Below are positions 17,401 to 25,135 of a DNA stretch of 64,000 bases, in pieces; the stretch's first letter is position 1, and every line of letters starts with the position of its first letter. The DNA comes from Thalassotalea_B piscium_A. Its GTDB lineage: Bacteria; Pseudomonadota; Gammaproteobacteria; Enterobacterales; Alteromonadaceae. Where the stretch lies: contig CP186339.1 in assembly GCA_049347715.1 (NCBI GenBank), positions 1,612,001 through 1,676,000 of the forward strand, given 5' to 3'. The notes beneath the pieces were generated by a model. It was not told the origin of the DNA, did no database searches, and worked only from the letters and a program-made list of their open reading frames with translations. The translations under genes were made by a program, and so were the position numbers.

Positions 17401-17945
17401 AAGATGAGGATTTAAATCTTGCTATTTCAACGTTAGAATCAGCTATAACAAAAATTGATCGTGAAAGTCGGCAAAAGTTTAAAGCAACTTTCGAACAAGT
17501 GAATTTCGATTTACAGCAGTTGTTTCCAAAAGTTTTCGGTGGGGGGCAAGCATATTTAACCTTAACCGGTGAAGACTTACTAGAAACAGGTGTGACGATA
17601 ATGGCAAGACCACCGGGTAAAAAAAATAGTACAATTCATTTATTATCTGGTGGTGAAAAAGCGTTAACCGCTTTATCATTAGTTTTTGCAATATTTCGTT
17701 TAAATCCTGCACCTTTTTGCATGTTAGATGAAGTTGATGCACCATTAGATGATGCGAACGTAGGTCGGTTTTGTAATTTAGTGCGGGAAATGTCCCAAAC
17801 GGTTCAGTTTGTATATATTAGTCATAACAAAATTGCGATGGAAATGGCAAATCATTTAACGGGGGTTACTATGTTTGAGGCGGGTGTTTCAAGAATAGTA
17901 TCGGTTGACATAGATGAAGCTATCGCGATGGCAGAAGTATCATAA
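14412..17945 (+). CDS. smc: Chromosome segregation ATPase SMC
   Basis: A full-length SMC protein of 1177 residues, the core of the condensin that folds and segregates the chromosome. Walker A is GPNGCGKSN at about 32-40, long coiled coils span about 170-500 and 650-1010, and the hinge lies between (near ISVDKGWENAVEMVLG). The C-terminal head has LLSGGEKAL and Walker B CMLDEVDAPLDD. The coiled coils are extremely glutamine-rich with several runs of 4-5 Gln, more than expected for typical SMC. Followed 14 bp later by zipA. No scpA or scpB is in the window. Confidence 0.97.
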   Translation: MRLKHIKLAGFKSFVDQTKVSFEHDMTAIVGPNGCGKSNIIDAVRWVLGESSAKNLRGDAMTDVIFNGANSRKAIGQASVELVFDNKSGRLQGSMADRNEVSIRRVVNRDSQNTYYLNGSKCRRRDITDIFLGTGLGPRSYAIIEQGTISRLIESKPQELRIFIEEAAGISKYKERRRDTENRIRHTRENLERLTDIRFELGQQIEHLHQQAEAATRFKTLKTQERKYKAELAYLKWHKFNQQSQEIQSKYQKVAEQIDQHELKQKDQSFGFVATKQKLKSANEALQNQQQQKLQLAQKIAAAEQRIKHFQQQQQKIKTDQAHSQQQLSNAQEALVEAQKNLAQYREQLNIFQPKHQVVIEQIKDKQQALEEKSAEQQQVQTAWQLLLREQQANNQQQLADNKKLQQHESRIDYLQEQLAASNERLTQVKQQVALVAEEDIVDLSLEQEHEQLLIAQMEQQKQTVSVLEQEMHHTSIEHAQRQTAIDTLSQHINELEAQLSQKQQWQETQQTWLHEQNQDIQGLAECISVDKGWENAVEMVLGEAIKANVLTQSAATWPTTNSPSIVRLVKPSLSAIKADNVMTLADKVSCDLEASNTFDSLLMSLLSHVVIATDSEDAQKVLPGLLPHQSVICADGLWLGHHFFYKGSLDSEYGFLQQQDKLHQLKEELSQHQCAIEQILVKQQQQKDELTQTTITNAQNEQQLQTFQKNLANKRQQQALVQQKQQQLAQQALELTQAIDTLNLQIKDEQALLAEFKQTLIKQVNNDQVEDNHNRVSNNDDLVLEAQNKKLQTQVRQLQQLIDSLHQEKHALELSLEQSKQQYQFGQKNVERYHEAIAQLTEQQQINHQLLEENTAPFIEDEHQLQLWLAQLVTIEEKITHLHQQQLEIEQALEQHEQKQQQAIQHIETLKSELSQLHLDHESARLKAENARDQIVEMGQNFEDVKENIPQNAKESQWQAQLIRLGKDIGQLGPINLAAIDEYNTQLTRKNYLDQQDEDLNLAISTLESAITKIDRESRQKFKATFEQVNFDLQQLFPKVFGGGQAYLTLTGEDLLETGVTIMARPPGKKNSTIHLLSGGEKALTALSLVFAIFRLNPAPFCMLDEVDAPLDDANVGRFCNLVREMSQTVQFVYISHNKIAMEMANHLTGVTMFEAGVSRIVSVDIDEAIAMAEVS

Positions 17946-17959
17946 TAATAGGCTAGGTG

Positions 17960-19069
17960 ATGGAAGATAATTTCAGAAACGTATTAATTATTCTCAGTGC
18001 TATAGTAATAGCAGCTATTTTTGTTCATGGCTTTTGGACAATAAGAAAGAATAAAAACCCTTATAAACTTAAAGCGAAGGCTGAAAAAGTAGAACCTATT
18101 GATCGTGGTTTTGATGGTTCAGGCTTTGATCAAGACGGCGTTAGCCGAGTACGTGTTGTTGGTGCAACAACCTTGAATCAAAATGAAATTCCTCAAGAAG
18201 CGGCACCTGCACCTAATTATGATGAAGATCCATTACCGCAAGATCTTGAAAAACGTTCACCAGATACCCCTACGCTTGAACCTACATTAGGTGATTTATC
18301 TGATATAGCAGGCATTCCACCAGAAGGAACTCCTCCACCTGCACAGCATCACCATGCTCAGGACAGGGAAGTGATATCAACATCATCAATACTCATTGAT
18401 GATGCTGCTGAGGAACTAATGCCGGCTGAAAAAATTCAAGCCCAAAGAATTGATCCTGTCTATGAAACGCCTATTTCTCAGCCGAAAAAACGGACTATAC
18501 GTAAAACAGAAAAAACGCCATTAAAGCGTAACCAACTTGAAATAAATTTTGGTGATGAAGCGATTGCTGCAGAGGCGGAATCTAGATCAACTATGTCAGC
18601 AAGTGAAAAAGCTGAGAAAAAAGAAAACTTAGATGTTACGCCAGAGGTTATTGTCGTGTCAGTTGTTATGACTGAAGATAATACAATAAGTGGAGCTGCC
18701 TTATTACCCGCCTTATTAACTTTAGGTTTACGTTTTGGTGATATGGATATTTTTCATCGACATGAAGATAATGCGGGAAATGGCAAAGTTACATTTAGTC
18801 TAGCGAATATGTTGAATCCAGGTACCTTTAACCTTGATGAAATAGAAAGCTTTACCACGCAAGGGATTAGTTTGTTTATGACCTTACCTAATGCAGGCGA
18901 CCCATTTGAGGTATTCGAGCAAATGATGTCGGCGGCTAAACAATTATCGATGGAGTTCCATGGTCAGTTACTCGATGATAAACGTAGTGTGATGACCAAG
19001 CAGACTGAACAACATTATATGAGTAAAATTCGAGAATTTGAACGTAAAAGCCGAATAGCACACGCATAA
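17960..19069 (+). CDS. zipA: Cell division protein ZipA
   Basis: A 369-residue divisome protein anchoring FtsZ to the inner membrane. The N-terminal membrane anchor is residues about 6-25 (LIILSAIVIAAIFVHGFWTI) followed by basic residues. A long Pro- and charged-residue-rich linker spans about 30-225. The C-terminal FtsZ-binding domain starts near VIVVSVVMTEDN and includes GLRFGDMDIFHRHE and GISLFMTLPN. The start could be GTG 17957 or ATG 17960; ATG is taken. Sits between smc and ligA, the usual order. Confidence 0.95.
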   Translation: MEDNFRNVLIILSAIVIAAIFVHGFWTIRKNKNPYKLKAKAEKVEPIDRGFDGSGFDQDGVSRVRVVGATTLNQNEIPQEAAPAPNYDEDPLPQDLEKRSPDTPTLEPTLGDLSDIAGIPPEGTPPPAQHHHAQDREVISTSSILIDDAAEELMPAEKIQAQRIDPVYETPISQPKKRTIRKTEKTPLKRNQLEINFGDEAIAAEAESRSTMSASEKAEKKENLDVTPEVIVVSVVMTEDNTISGAALLPALLTLGLRFGDMDIFHRHEDNAGNGKVTFSLANMLNPGTFNLDEIESFTTQGISLFMTLPNAGDPFEVFEQMMSAAKQLSMEFHGQLLDDKRSVMTKQTEQHYMSKIREFERKSRIAHA

Positions 19070-19186
19070 TAGTCCTGAGAAAACACGAATATTAACGATA
19101 AAGCCTTGATACAGTTAATCAAGGTTTTATCAAAGTCACCTAAATGTCAAAAATGAACTTTTGATATATAAAGATAAAACACACTT

Positions 19187-21253
19187 ATGTCTGAATCATC
19201 AAATCAATTACGAGTAGCTGAACTACATCAACTACTTAATCAATATAATCATCAATATTATGTCTTAGATCAACCAACAGTTCCTGATGCTGAATACGAC
19301 CGTTTAATGAGAGAACTTATTGAACTTGAGACTAATGAACCGGCATTAAAAAGTATAAATTCACCATCACAGCGTGTTGGTGGACAAGCATTAAAAGTGT
19401 TTTCTCAAGTCACTCATCAATTACCTATGCTGTCTCTTGATAATGTTTTTTCAGCACAGGAATGGCAAGCTTTTGTAACCCGTGTTGCAGATCGAATAAA
19501 CTCAACGAACACGATAAAATTTTGTGCTGAGCCTAAACTTGACGGGCTAGCGGTTAGTATTCGCTATGAAAAAGGTATATTTGTTCAAGCGGCTACCCGT
19601 GGGGATGGCCAAGTGGGTGAAAATATTACTGAAAATGTTCGTACAATTAAATCTATACCGTTAAAACTTATTGGTGATAATTTTCCTGATATTCTCGAAG
19701 TACGTGGCGAAGTTTTTATGCCAAAAGCGAGTTTTGAAAAACTCAATGCGGCTGCAATTGCTAAAAATGAAAAAACCTTTGCCAATCCTCGTAATGCCGC
19801 GGCAGGAAGTTTACGCCAGTTAGATTCAAAAATAACAGCAAAGCGTAACTTGGCTTTTTATGCCTATGGATTAGGCGTTGTGCAAAATATCGAAAATGAA
19901 AATGGGGAAGCTACAAGTGTAGATGCCCAAGCATGGTTAGCTAATTCACATTATCAACGCTTATGCCAATTAAAAGCATTAGGGGTGCCTATGTGTCCTG
20001 AAGTTAAATTGCTTGAAAATGCGGAAATGGTTGATGCTTTTTACCAAGACATTTTAGCAAAACGCGAACAACTCTCCTATGAAATAGACGGCACTGTGTT
20101 CAAAGTTGACGATATTGAGCTTCAGCAACAATTAGGCTTTGTTGCAAGAGCGCCTCGTTGGGCGACCGCGTATAAATTTCCAGCCCAAGAAGAATTAACT
20201 TTACTTCAAGATGTTGAGTTTCAGGTTGGACGTACCGGAGCTATTACTCCTGTTGCACGTTTACAACCCGTTTCTGTTGGTGGTGTGACTGTCAGTAATG
20301 CAACGTTACATAATCAAGATGAAGTAGAGCGTTTAGGGGTTAAAATTGGTGATACAGTCATTATTAGACGAGCTGGCGATGTGATCCCTCAAATTGTCAG
20401 TGTTGTTTTAGATAGACGACCAGATAATGCGAAAGAGATTGTCTTTCCCACTGAATGTCCTGTATGCCAATCGGCAGCGATAAAACTTGAAGGTGAAGCG
20501 GTATTGCGCTGTACGGGAGGATTGTTTTGTGGTGCTCAGCGTAAAGAAGCCATTAAACATTTTGCTTCACGTAAAGCTATGGACATAGATGGCTTAGGGG
20601 ATAAACTTGTTGAGCAAATGGTTGACGACGGATTAATAAAAACTGCCCCAGATTTATATAGTCTTTCTGAGCTAAGTATTAGTACCATGGAGCGTATGGG
20701 ACAAAAATCGGCAAGTAATTTAATTCGTTCGATTGAAAACTCTAAAAGCACAACATTAGCCAAATTTATCTATGCCTTAGGTATTCGAGAAGTTGGTGAA
20801 GCAACGGCAAATAACTTGGCATTACATTTTTTAACCTTAGACGCGATAAAGTCTGCTGATGAAGAAAGTTTGCAAAAAGTGGGTGATGTTGGAGTGATTG
20901 TCGCTAAAAACATCTTTAACTTCTTTAAACAGCCTCATAATATTGAAGTGGTAGAGCAATTAGAACAATTGTTAACTTGGCCCGAAATCGCTAAAAAGTC
21001 AGTTGATGATTTGCCATTAATAGATCAAACTTTTGTATTAACTGGTACCTTGAGCCAAATGGGAAGAAATGATGCAAAAGCAAAGTTACAAGCGTTAGGT
21101 GCTAAAGTTTCTGGCAGTGTATCAGCTAACACACATTATTTAGTTGCAGGGGAAAAAGCCGGTTCTAAATTAGTGAAAGCACAATCCTTAGGGGTAACGG
21201 TAATGACAGAAGATGAGTTAGTGAGTTTACTTGCAAGTCATGGAGTCAACTAA
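19187..21253 (+). CDS. ligA: NAD-dependent DNA ligase
   Basis: This 688-residue LigA seals nicks during replication and repair using NAD+. It has the N-terminal Ia domain (LHQLLNQYNHQYYVLDQP, with YYxxD), the adenylation motif EPKLDG with Lys117, and the OB fold (VGRTGAITPVA). A four-Cys zinc finger (CPVC...C...C), helix-hairpin-helix repeats and a C-terminal BRCT domain (FVLTGTLSQMGR) follow. All landmarks are intact. Its TAA stop overlaps the next ATG (TAATG), implying translational coupling with the DUF3392 gene. Confidence 0.97.
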   Translation: MSESSNQLRVAELHQLLNQYNHQYYVLDQPTVPDAEYDRLMRELIELETNEPALKSINSPSQRVGGQALKVFSQVTHQLPMLSLDNVFSAQEWQAFVTRVADRINSTNTIKFCAEPKLDGLAVSIRYEKGIFVQAATRGDGQVGENITENVRTIKSIPLKLIGDNFPDILEVRGEVFMPKASFEKLNAAAIAKNEKTFANPRNAAAGSLRQLDSKITAKRNLAFYAYGLGVVQNIENENGEATSVDAQAWLANSHYQRLCQLKALGVPMCPEVKLLENAEMVDAFYQDILAKREQLSYEIDGTVFKVDDIELQQQLGFVARAPRWATAYKFPAQEELTLLQDVEFQVGRTGAITPVARLQPVSVGGVTVSNATLHNQDEVERLGVKIGDTVIIRRAGDVIPQIVSVVLDRRPDNAKEIVFPTECPVCQSAAIKLEGEAVLRCTGGLFCGAQRKEAIKHFASRKAMDIDGLGDKLVEQMVDDGLIKTAPDLYSLSELSISTMERMGQKSASNLIRSIENSKSTTLAKFIYALGIREVGEATANNLALHFLTLDAIKSADEESLQKVGDVGVIVAKNIFNFFKQPHNIEVVEQLEQLLTWPEIAKKSVDDLPLIDQTFVLTGTLSQMGRNDAKAKLQALGAKVSGSVSANTHYLVAGEKAGSKLVKAQSLGVTVMTEDELVSLLASHGVN

Positions 21254-21576
21254 TGACTGATTGGATACTCGCCTTAGGGCAAGAGTTTCGTCATTATCAA
21301 TATCAAAGCTCGCTTGCCATTATCGCGACTTTGCTCGTGATTTTTGGTAATGATATCAATAATGTCGTTCGACGATTAGTGAGCAAACAACATTTTATTG
21401 TGCGTAGTTTAGTGTTTGTACTTGTTTGTGCGTTTGGATATGGTTTATTAACCGTGTATTTAACAAGTGTGTTAAATCAGCAATTGAATAAAATTCCTAG
21501 CTTATATATAGCGCCAACCATTATAGGGATTTTCCTCGCGCTAGGTATGTATGCACAAAAGCAACGTCATATTTAG
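21253..21576 (+). CDS. DUF3392 family membrane protein
   Basis: A 107-residue protein with two or three hydrophobic segments (LAIIATLLVIFGNDI, SLVFVLVCAFGYGLLTVYL, IIGIFLALGMY) matching the DUF3392 family of small inner membrane proteins of marine gammaproteobacteria. The GNDIN motif in the first segment is characteristic. It overlaps ligA by one base (TAATG), so it is co-translated with it. Function is unknown. Confidence 0.8.
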   Translation: MTDWILALGQEFRHYQYQSSLAIIATLLVIFGNDINNVVRRLVSKQHFIVRSLVFVLVCAFGYGLLTVYLTSVLNQQLNKIPSLYIAPTIIGIFLALGMYAQKQRHI

Positions 21577-21616
21577 TGGTTGAACTTAATAAGTAAACTG
21601 CTGAATTAATAGAGGG

Positions 21617-21660
21617 TTAATCGATACAAGCGAGCGAAGCTAATCACTTGTATCGATTAA
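21617..21660. terminator. Long inverted repeat, candidate bidirectional terminator
   Basis: TTAATCGATACAAG (21617-21630) and its exact complement CTTGTATCGATTAA (21647-21660) form a perfect 14-bp stem with a 16-nt loop. It lies between the DUF3392 gene and the convergent small membrane protein gene, whose stop codon is inside the right arm. No strong U-tract follows, so termination by the hairpin alone is uncertain. Confidence 0.6.
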
Positions 21661-22019
21661 ATAACCCACAAGGCATAACAAAAAAGTAGTAAAGGTAAAG
21701 GGAGAAGTAGCGCAAAGAGTAAAGCTTCGCACCATTCAATCACTCGATAAAAACGATGTAACCCATCCTGTAAATTCATATTTGAAGGTAAGCGCTGAAA
21801 GAAAAATATAAAGGCAGCAATTACAAGTGATTGCAACGCCAAAAACAATAAAAACAATGTGATTAAAAGTAACGGTAATGGCGTGTTGCTATTGAGTTGT
21901 TGCTGTAATATAAAAGATAAAGCAAATGAGCAAATCCCCCAAATTAATATCCGCCAGCGAAAATCATACAAAGTGATTGCAAGGTTATTAAATAATTCGG
22001 GCGAGACAATAAATTTCAT
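21657..22019 (-). CDS. Small membrane protein of unknown function
   Basis: A 120-residue protein with three to four hydrophobic helices: ILIWGICSFALSFIL, LLLITLFLLFLALQSLVIAAFIFFF and ALLFALLLPLPLLLFCYALWVI. A short polar section between the last two reads MNLQDGLHRFYRVIEWCE. No family was recognised. The gene is convergent with DUF3392 and divergent from the 2H-phosphoesterase-like gene. Its stop codon lies within the inverted repeat at 21647-21660. The start ATG at 22019 is plausible but lacks a strong ribosome-binding site. Confidence 0.65.
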   Translation of the reverse strand: MKFIVSPELFNNLAITLYDFRWRILIWGICSFALSFILQQQLNSNTPLPLLLITLFLLFLALQSLVIAAFIFFFQRLPSNMNLQDGLHRFYRVIEWCEALLFALLLPLPLLLFCYALWVI

Positions 22020-22134
22020 AGGTAAAGCATACTTCTATAGTAGTTCATATTAATCCTCAAATATGGTATAAATTTTATCACAATTTTCCCACAGAAAATG
22101 TGATTACATTTTCTTCTATATATGATGAGAACTG

Positions 22135-22764
22135 ATGAAAACCTTGCTTAGTCAACTTTTTATTTTACTATGCTTAACGTTAGTATCAATGGATAGCTTA
22201 TTAGCTAAGACCATTACGGAACAATTGCTAGACGTTGAACAATCACCCCAAAAATCACTTCCGTATATATTACCTCATCAAGCGAAGGCACTTAAACAAA
22301 TGGTACCCAGTGATAATGTTATTAAAACTATCGAAGTTAAGTTAACGAAATTAACTGATAACCAAGGACTTGTTTATCTTGGTGGTGTTGTTAATAAAGC
22401 GATAGTGGCGGTTTACTTAAACCAGATGAAAGCGCGTTTAAATGAACAATACACGAGTTTTCGTCAAAACCAAATGATTCGAGATCATAATGAATTTCAT
22501 GTCACTTTTATTAATCCTTATGAATATCAAAAAATAAATAAAAAGGACTTAATTGAAAATCAAACATTTACAGTTAGTTTACACGGGTTAGGGCGGGTAA
22601 AAAAAGGTGATGATGAAACTTATTTTGTTGTAGCAAGCTCTGACCAAGGGCAACGCTTTAGGGAAACGTTTTTATTAGATAAAAAAGATTTCCATGTCAC
22701 ATTAGGCTTTAATCCTAATGATATATATACAGAAAGAAAAAATCTCGACACGTTATTAAAGTAA
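22135..22764 (+). CDS. Secreted 2H-phosphoesterase-like protein
   Basis: This 209-residue protein begins with a signal peptide (hydrophobic residues 5-22, LAK processing region near 22-25). It contains two matched H-x-T motifs, F-H122-V-T124-F-INP and F-H187-V-T189-LGFNP, separated by about 60 residues. Paired HxT motifs of this spacing form the active site of the 2H phosphoesterase superfamily (RNA ligase/cyclic phosphodiesterase fold), where the histidines act on 2',3'-cyclic phosphates or related substrates. Most members are cytosolic; export here is unusual. The substrate is unknown and assignment is by motif only. Downstream lies the Spondin_N pair. Confidence 0.65.
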   Translation: MKTLLSQLFILLCLTLVSMDSLLAKTITEQLLDVEQSPQKSLPYILPHQAKALKQMVPSDNVIKTIEVKLTKLTDNQGLVYLGGVVNKAIVAVYLNQMKARLNEQYTSFRQNQMIRDHNEFHVTFINPYEYQKINKKDLIENQTFTVSLHGLGRVKKGDDETYFVVASSDQGQRFRETFLLDKKDFHVTLGFNPNDIYTERKNLDTLLK

Positions 22765-22883
22765 AAAATTTCATTACATTTACCATTTTTTTTTGTGATA
22801 AATTTGTGATAATTACGTGAAACCCAAGTGATTATTCCTTTGTATACTGAGTTTGACTTTAATTCATATGCAAAGGAAAACAG

Positions 22884-23582
22884 ATGAACAAGAAACAATT
22901 AACTATCGCCATGTTCTTGGCAAGCCAAACATTAAACGTAAATGCACAAGATTTAGATATAGTTGTCACTAATTTAACCCAAGGTATTTATTACACGCCA
23001 TTACTGATAGCTGCACATGATGCTGACAGTAATGTTTTCAAATCAGGAATGGAAGCAAGCTCTCAATTACAAATGATGGCAGAGGGTGGAGATATTTCTG
23101 GTTTATCTACTTTGTTGTCTGCGGACAATGCTGATCTTGTTGAAAACCCAGCACAAGGGTTACTTGCACCTTCTATGTCTACAACAACGTCATTATCAAC
23201 AACTGACGGCAATATGTATTTATCTTTGGTTGGCATGATGTTACCGACCAACGATGGTTTTGTTGGTTTAGATAGTTGGCCAATCCCTACTGAAGCAGGT
23301 ACTTATACGTTATTGCTTAATGCTTATGATGCCGGTACAGAAGCGAATGATGAAATTATCAACGGTGGCGGTGCGCCAGGTGTCGCTGGTATTCCTGTTG
23401 CCCCTGGTGGTAATGGTGGTGAAGGAGCCCTTGGTGTGACTATGGAAGAAGAAAATATGACTATCCATATTCACCGCGGTACTTTGGGTGATGATGATCT
23501 TGCTGGTGGTAAAAGTGACTTAGATAACCGAGTACATCGTTGGTTAAACCCTGTAGCTAAAGTTACCATTACTGTTAATTAG
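22884..23582 (+). CDS. Spondin_N domain exported protein
   Basis: A 232-residue protein with a signal peptide (residues 1-20, ending VNA) followed by a Spondin_N-type domain. The landmarks are DIVVTNLTQG, YTPLLIAAHD, a GMEAS segment, LQMMAEGGD, then YLSLVGMMLPTNDGFVGLD and NAYDAGTEANDE. A Gly-rich loop (GGGAPGVAG) lies near 166-190, and the end has TIHIHRG and VHRWLNPVAKV. Bacterial Spondin_N proteins are extracytoplasmic and poorly characterised; the animal domain is an extracellular matrix module. ATG follows CAAAGGAAA. The paralogue 11 bp downstream shows tandem duplication. Confidence 0.83.
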   Translation: MNKKQLTIAMFLASQTLNVNAQDLDIVVTNLTQGIYYTPLLIAAHDADSNVFKSGMEASSQLQMMAEGGDISGLSTLLSADNADLVENPAQGLLAPSMSTTTSLSTTDGNMYLSLVGMMLPTNDGFVGLDSWPIPTEAGTYTLLLNAYDAGTEANDEIINGGGAPGVAGIPVAPGGNGGEGALGVTMEEENMTIHIHRGTLGDDDLAGGKSDLDNRVHRWLNPVAKVTITVN

Positions 23583-23592
23583 GAGAAAAAAT

Positions 23593-24306
23593 ATGTATTC
23601 ACCTAATAGAAAGAGTTGGTTAGCAATTATCACCTTTGTTTTTACATTAACAGCTTGTAATGACAGTGATCCTAAAAAAACAGTAGTTGTTGAACCTGAA
23701 CCTACTCCAGTGAATTATCGTTTTGACATTTCGGTAACTAACTTAACCAATGCTCAGCCAATGTCTCCAATTGCTATTGTGCTGCATAACGAAGGTAACG
23801 TATGGGAAATAGGAGCACCAGCTAGTGAAGCTTTAGAGCATTTAGCTGAAAGTGGTGATAATGCCATGCTACTTGCAGAAACCCAGTTTACGAGTGTAGT
23901 AAGTGGTGCGGGTGTCTTAATGCCAGGCAATACTGAGACCATTACTTTAGAACAAGTGGACAATGAACCTATGCTGTTATCACTCGTTACTATGTTAGTT
24001 AATACCAACGATGCATTTACGGGTCTTAATGGGATTGATGTTAGTAGTATGGAAGTTGGTGAAATTTATTCGTTTAAAACCAGTTCTTATGATGCAGGAA
24101 CTGAAAATAATAATGAATTAATGGCTAACATACCTGGCCCTGCAGCAGGCGGTGAAGGGTTTAATACAGAACGTGATGATGTGAACTTCGTAGCGATGCA
24201 TCCAGGGATAGTCTCTAAAGATGATGGCTTAACTAATTCAGCGTTAAGTTTCTCTCATCGTTTTGATAATCCAACGCTCAATATAGTTATTACTCGCGTT
24301 GAATAA
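23593..24306 (+). CDS. Spondin_N domain lipoprotein
   Basis: This 237-residue lipoprotein has a signal peptide ending in the lipobox LTAC (Cys at residue 22), an acidic Pro-rich linker, and a Spondin_N-type domain. The domain shows FDISVTNLTNAQPMSPIAI, ASEALEHLAESGD, LSLVTMLVNTNDAFTGLNG and SYDAGTENNNE. It is a paralogue of the preceding soluble protein and both begin after a close ribosome-binding site (AGGAG), so they form a two-gene unit. One partner is predicted to be membrane-anchored and the other free. Function is unknown. A hairpin follows at 24326. Confidence 0.83.
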   Translation: MYSPNRKSWLAIITFVFTLTACNDSDPKKTVVVEPEPTPVNYRFDISVTNLTNAQPMSPIAIVLHNEGNVWEIGAPASEALEHLAESGDNAMLLAETQFTSVVSGAGVLMPGNTETITLEQVDNEPMLLSLVTMLVNTNDAFTGLNGIDVSSMEVGEIYSFKTSSYDAGTENNNELMANIPGPAAGGEGFNTERDDVNFVAMHPGIVSKDDGLTNSALSFSHRFDNPTLNIVITRVE

Positions 24307-24325
24307 TCCTGTATCTCCAGAATCT

Positions 24326-24354
24326 CTAGGTGGTAACTCTTTTTTACCGCCTAG
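24326..24354. terminator. Hairpin after the Spondin_N pair
   Basis: CTAGGTGGTAA and TTACCGCCTAG pair over 11 bp (one G-U) with loop CTCTTTT. The following sequence (TGTTTATTATTT) is only moderately U-rich. It separates the Spondin_N genes from the two-component genes. Confidence 0.7.
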
Positions 24355-24409
24355 TGTTTATTATTTCCAGTAAGTTTATAGGTAACACAATGAATAGCTG
24401 GAGAGATTA

Positions 24410-25135
24410 GTGGATAAAGTATTAGTTGTTGAAGATGATCAAGATATTGCAGATTTAGTGAAGTTACATTTAAGTGAACTATCACTGCAGGTTGATCATT
24501 GTCTTTCTGGAGAGCTTGCACTTGCAGCATTTGAACAGAAAGATTATGCACTTATTTTACTTGATGTTATGTTGCCCGGCATGTCTGGTTTAGATGTTTG
24601 TAAACAAATTAGAGCAGCCAAGCCGGAGCAAACTATTGTGATGTTAACGTCTAGAAATACAGAGTTAGACCGCGTACTAGGATTAGAGCTTGGCGCTGAT
24701 GATTACATGGCGAAGCCATTTAGTATTCCTGAATTACAAGCGAGAGTACGCAGTCAATTACGTCGTCTTCATTTGTTGACTAAAAAAGTAACAGAAGAAG
24801 CTGCTCAACATTCTGCTGAGCGATATTTGTCGATAGGTTCACTTCAAATAGATAGTACATTACATAAAATTATATTAGCAGGTCGTGAACTTGAATTAAC
24901 ATCGACTGAGTTTGATTTGTTATTCTATTTAGCCTCTCATCCAGAACAAGTGTTTTCCCGTGAACAATTGTTAAGTTCTGTATGGGGTTATCATCATAGT
25001 GGTTATGAACATACAGTGAATTCTCACATTAATAGGCTTCGTAATAAAATTGAGAATAATGTTAATAAACCCGAAATTATACAAACGGTATGGGGCGTAG
25101 GGTATAAGTTTTCACCACAAGGTGTCGAATTGTGA
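24410..25135 (+). CDS. Two-component response regulator, OmpR/PhoB family
   Basis: A 241-residue regulator with a receiver domain (1-120; acidic pocket EDD at 8-10, phosphoacceptor Asp52 in LILLDVMLPG, Lys in AKPFS) and a C-terminal winged helix (about 140-235; LELTSTEFDLLFYLA, then VNSHINRLRNKIE). GTG at 24410 follows GGAGAGA at 5 nt. Its last codons overlap the GTG of the sensor kinase by 4 bases. Neighbouring Spondin_N and M48 genes suggest an envelope-related regulon, but this is only proximity. Confidence 0.95.
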   Translation: MDKVLVVEDDQDIADLVKLHLSELSLQVDHCLSGELALAAFEQKDYALILLDVMLPGMSGLDVCKQIRAAKPEQTIVMLTSRNTELDRVLGLELGADDYMAKPFSIPELQARVRSQLRRLHLLTKKVTEEAAQHSAERYLSIGSLQIDSTLHKIILAGRELELTSTEFDLLFYLASHPEQVFSREQLLSSVWGYHHSGYEHTVNSHINRLRNKIENNVNKPEIIQTVWGVGYKFSPQGVEL

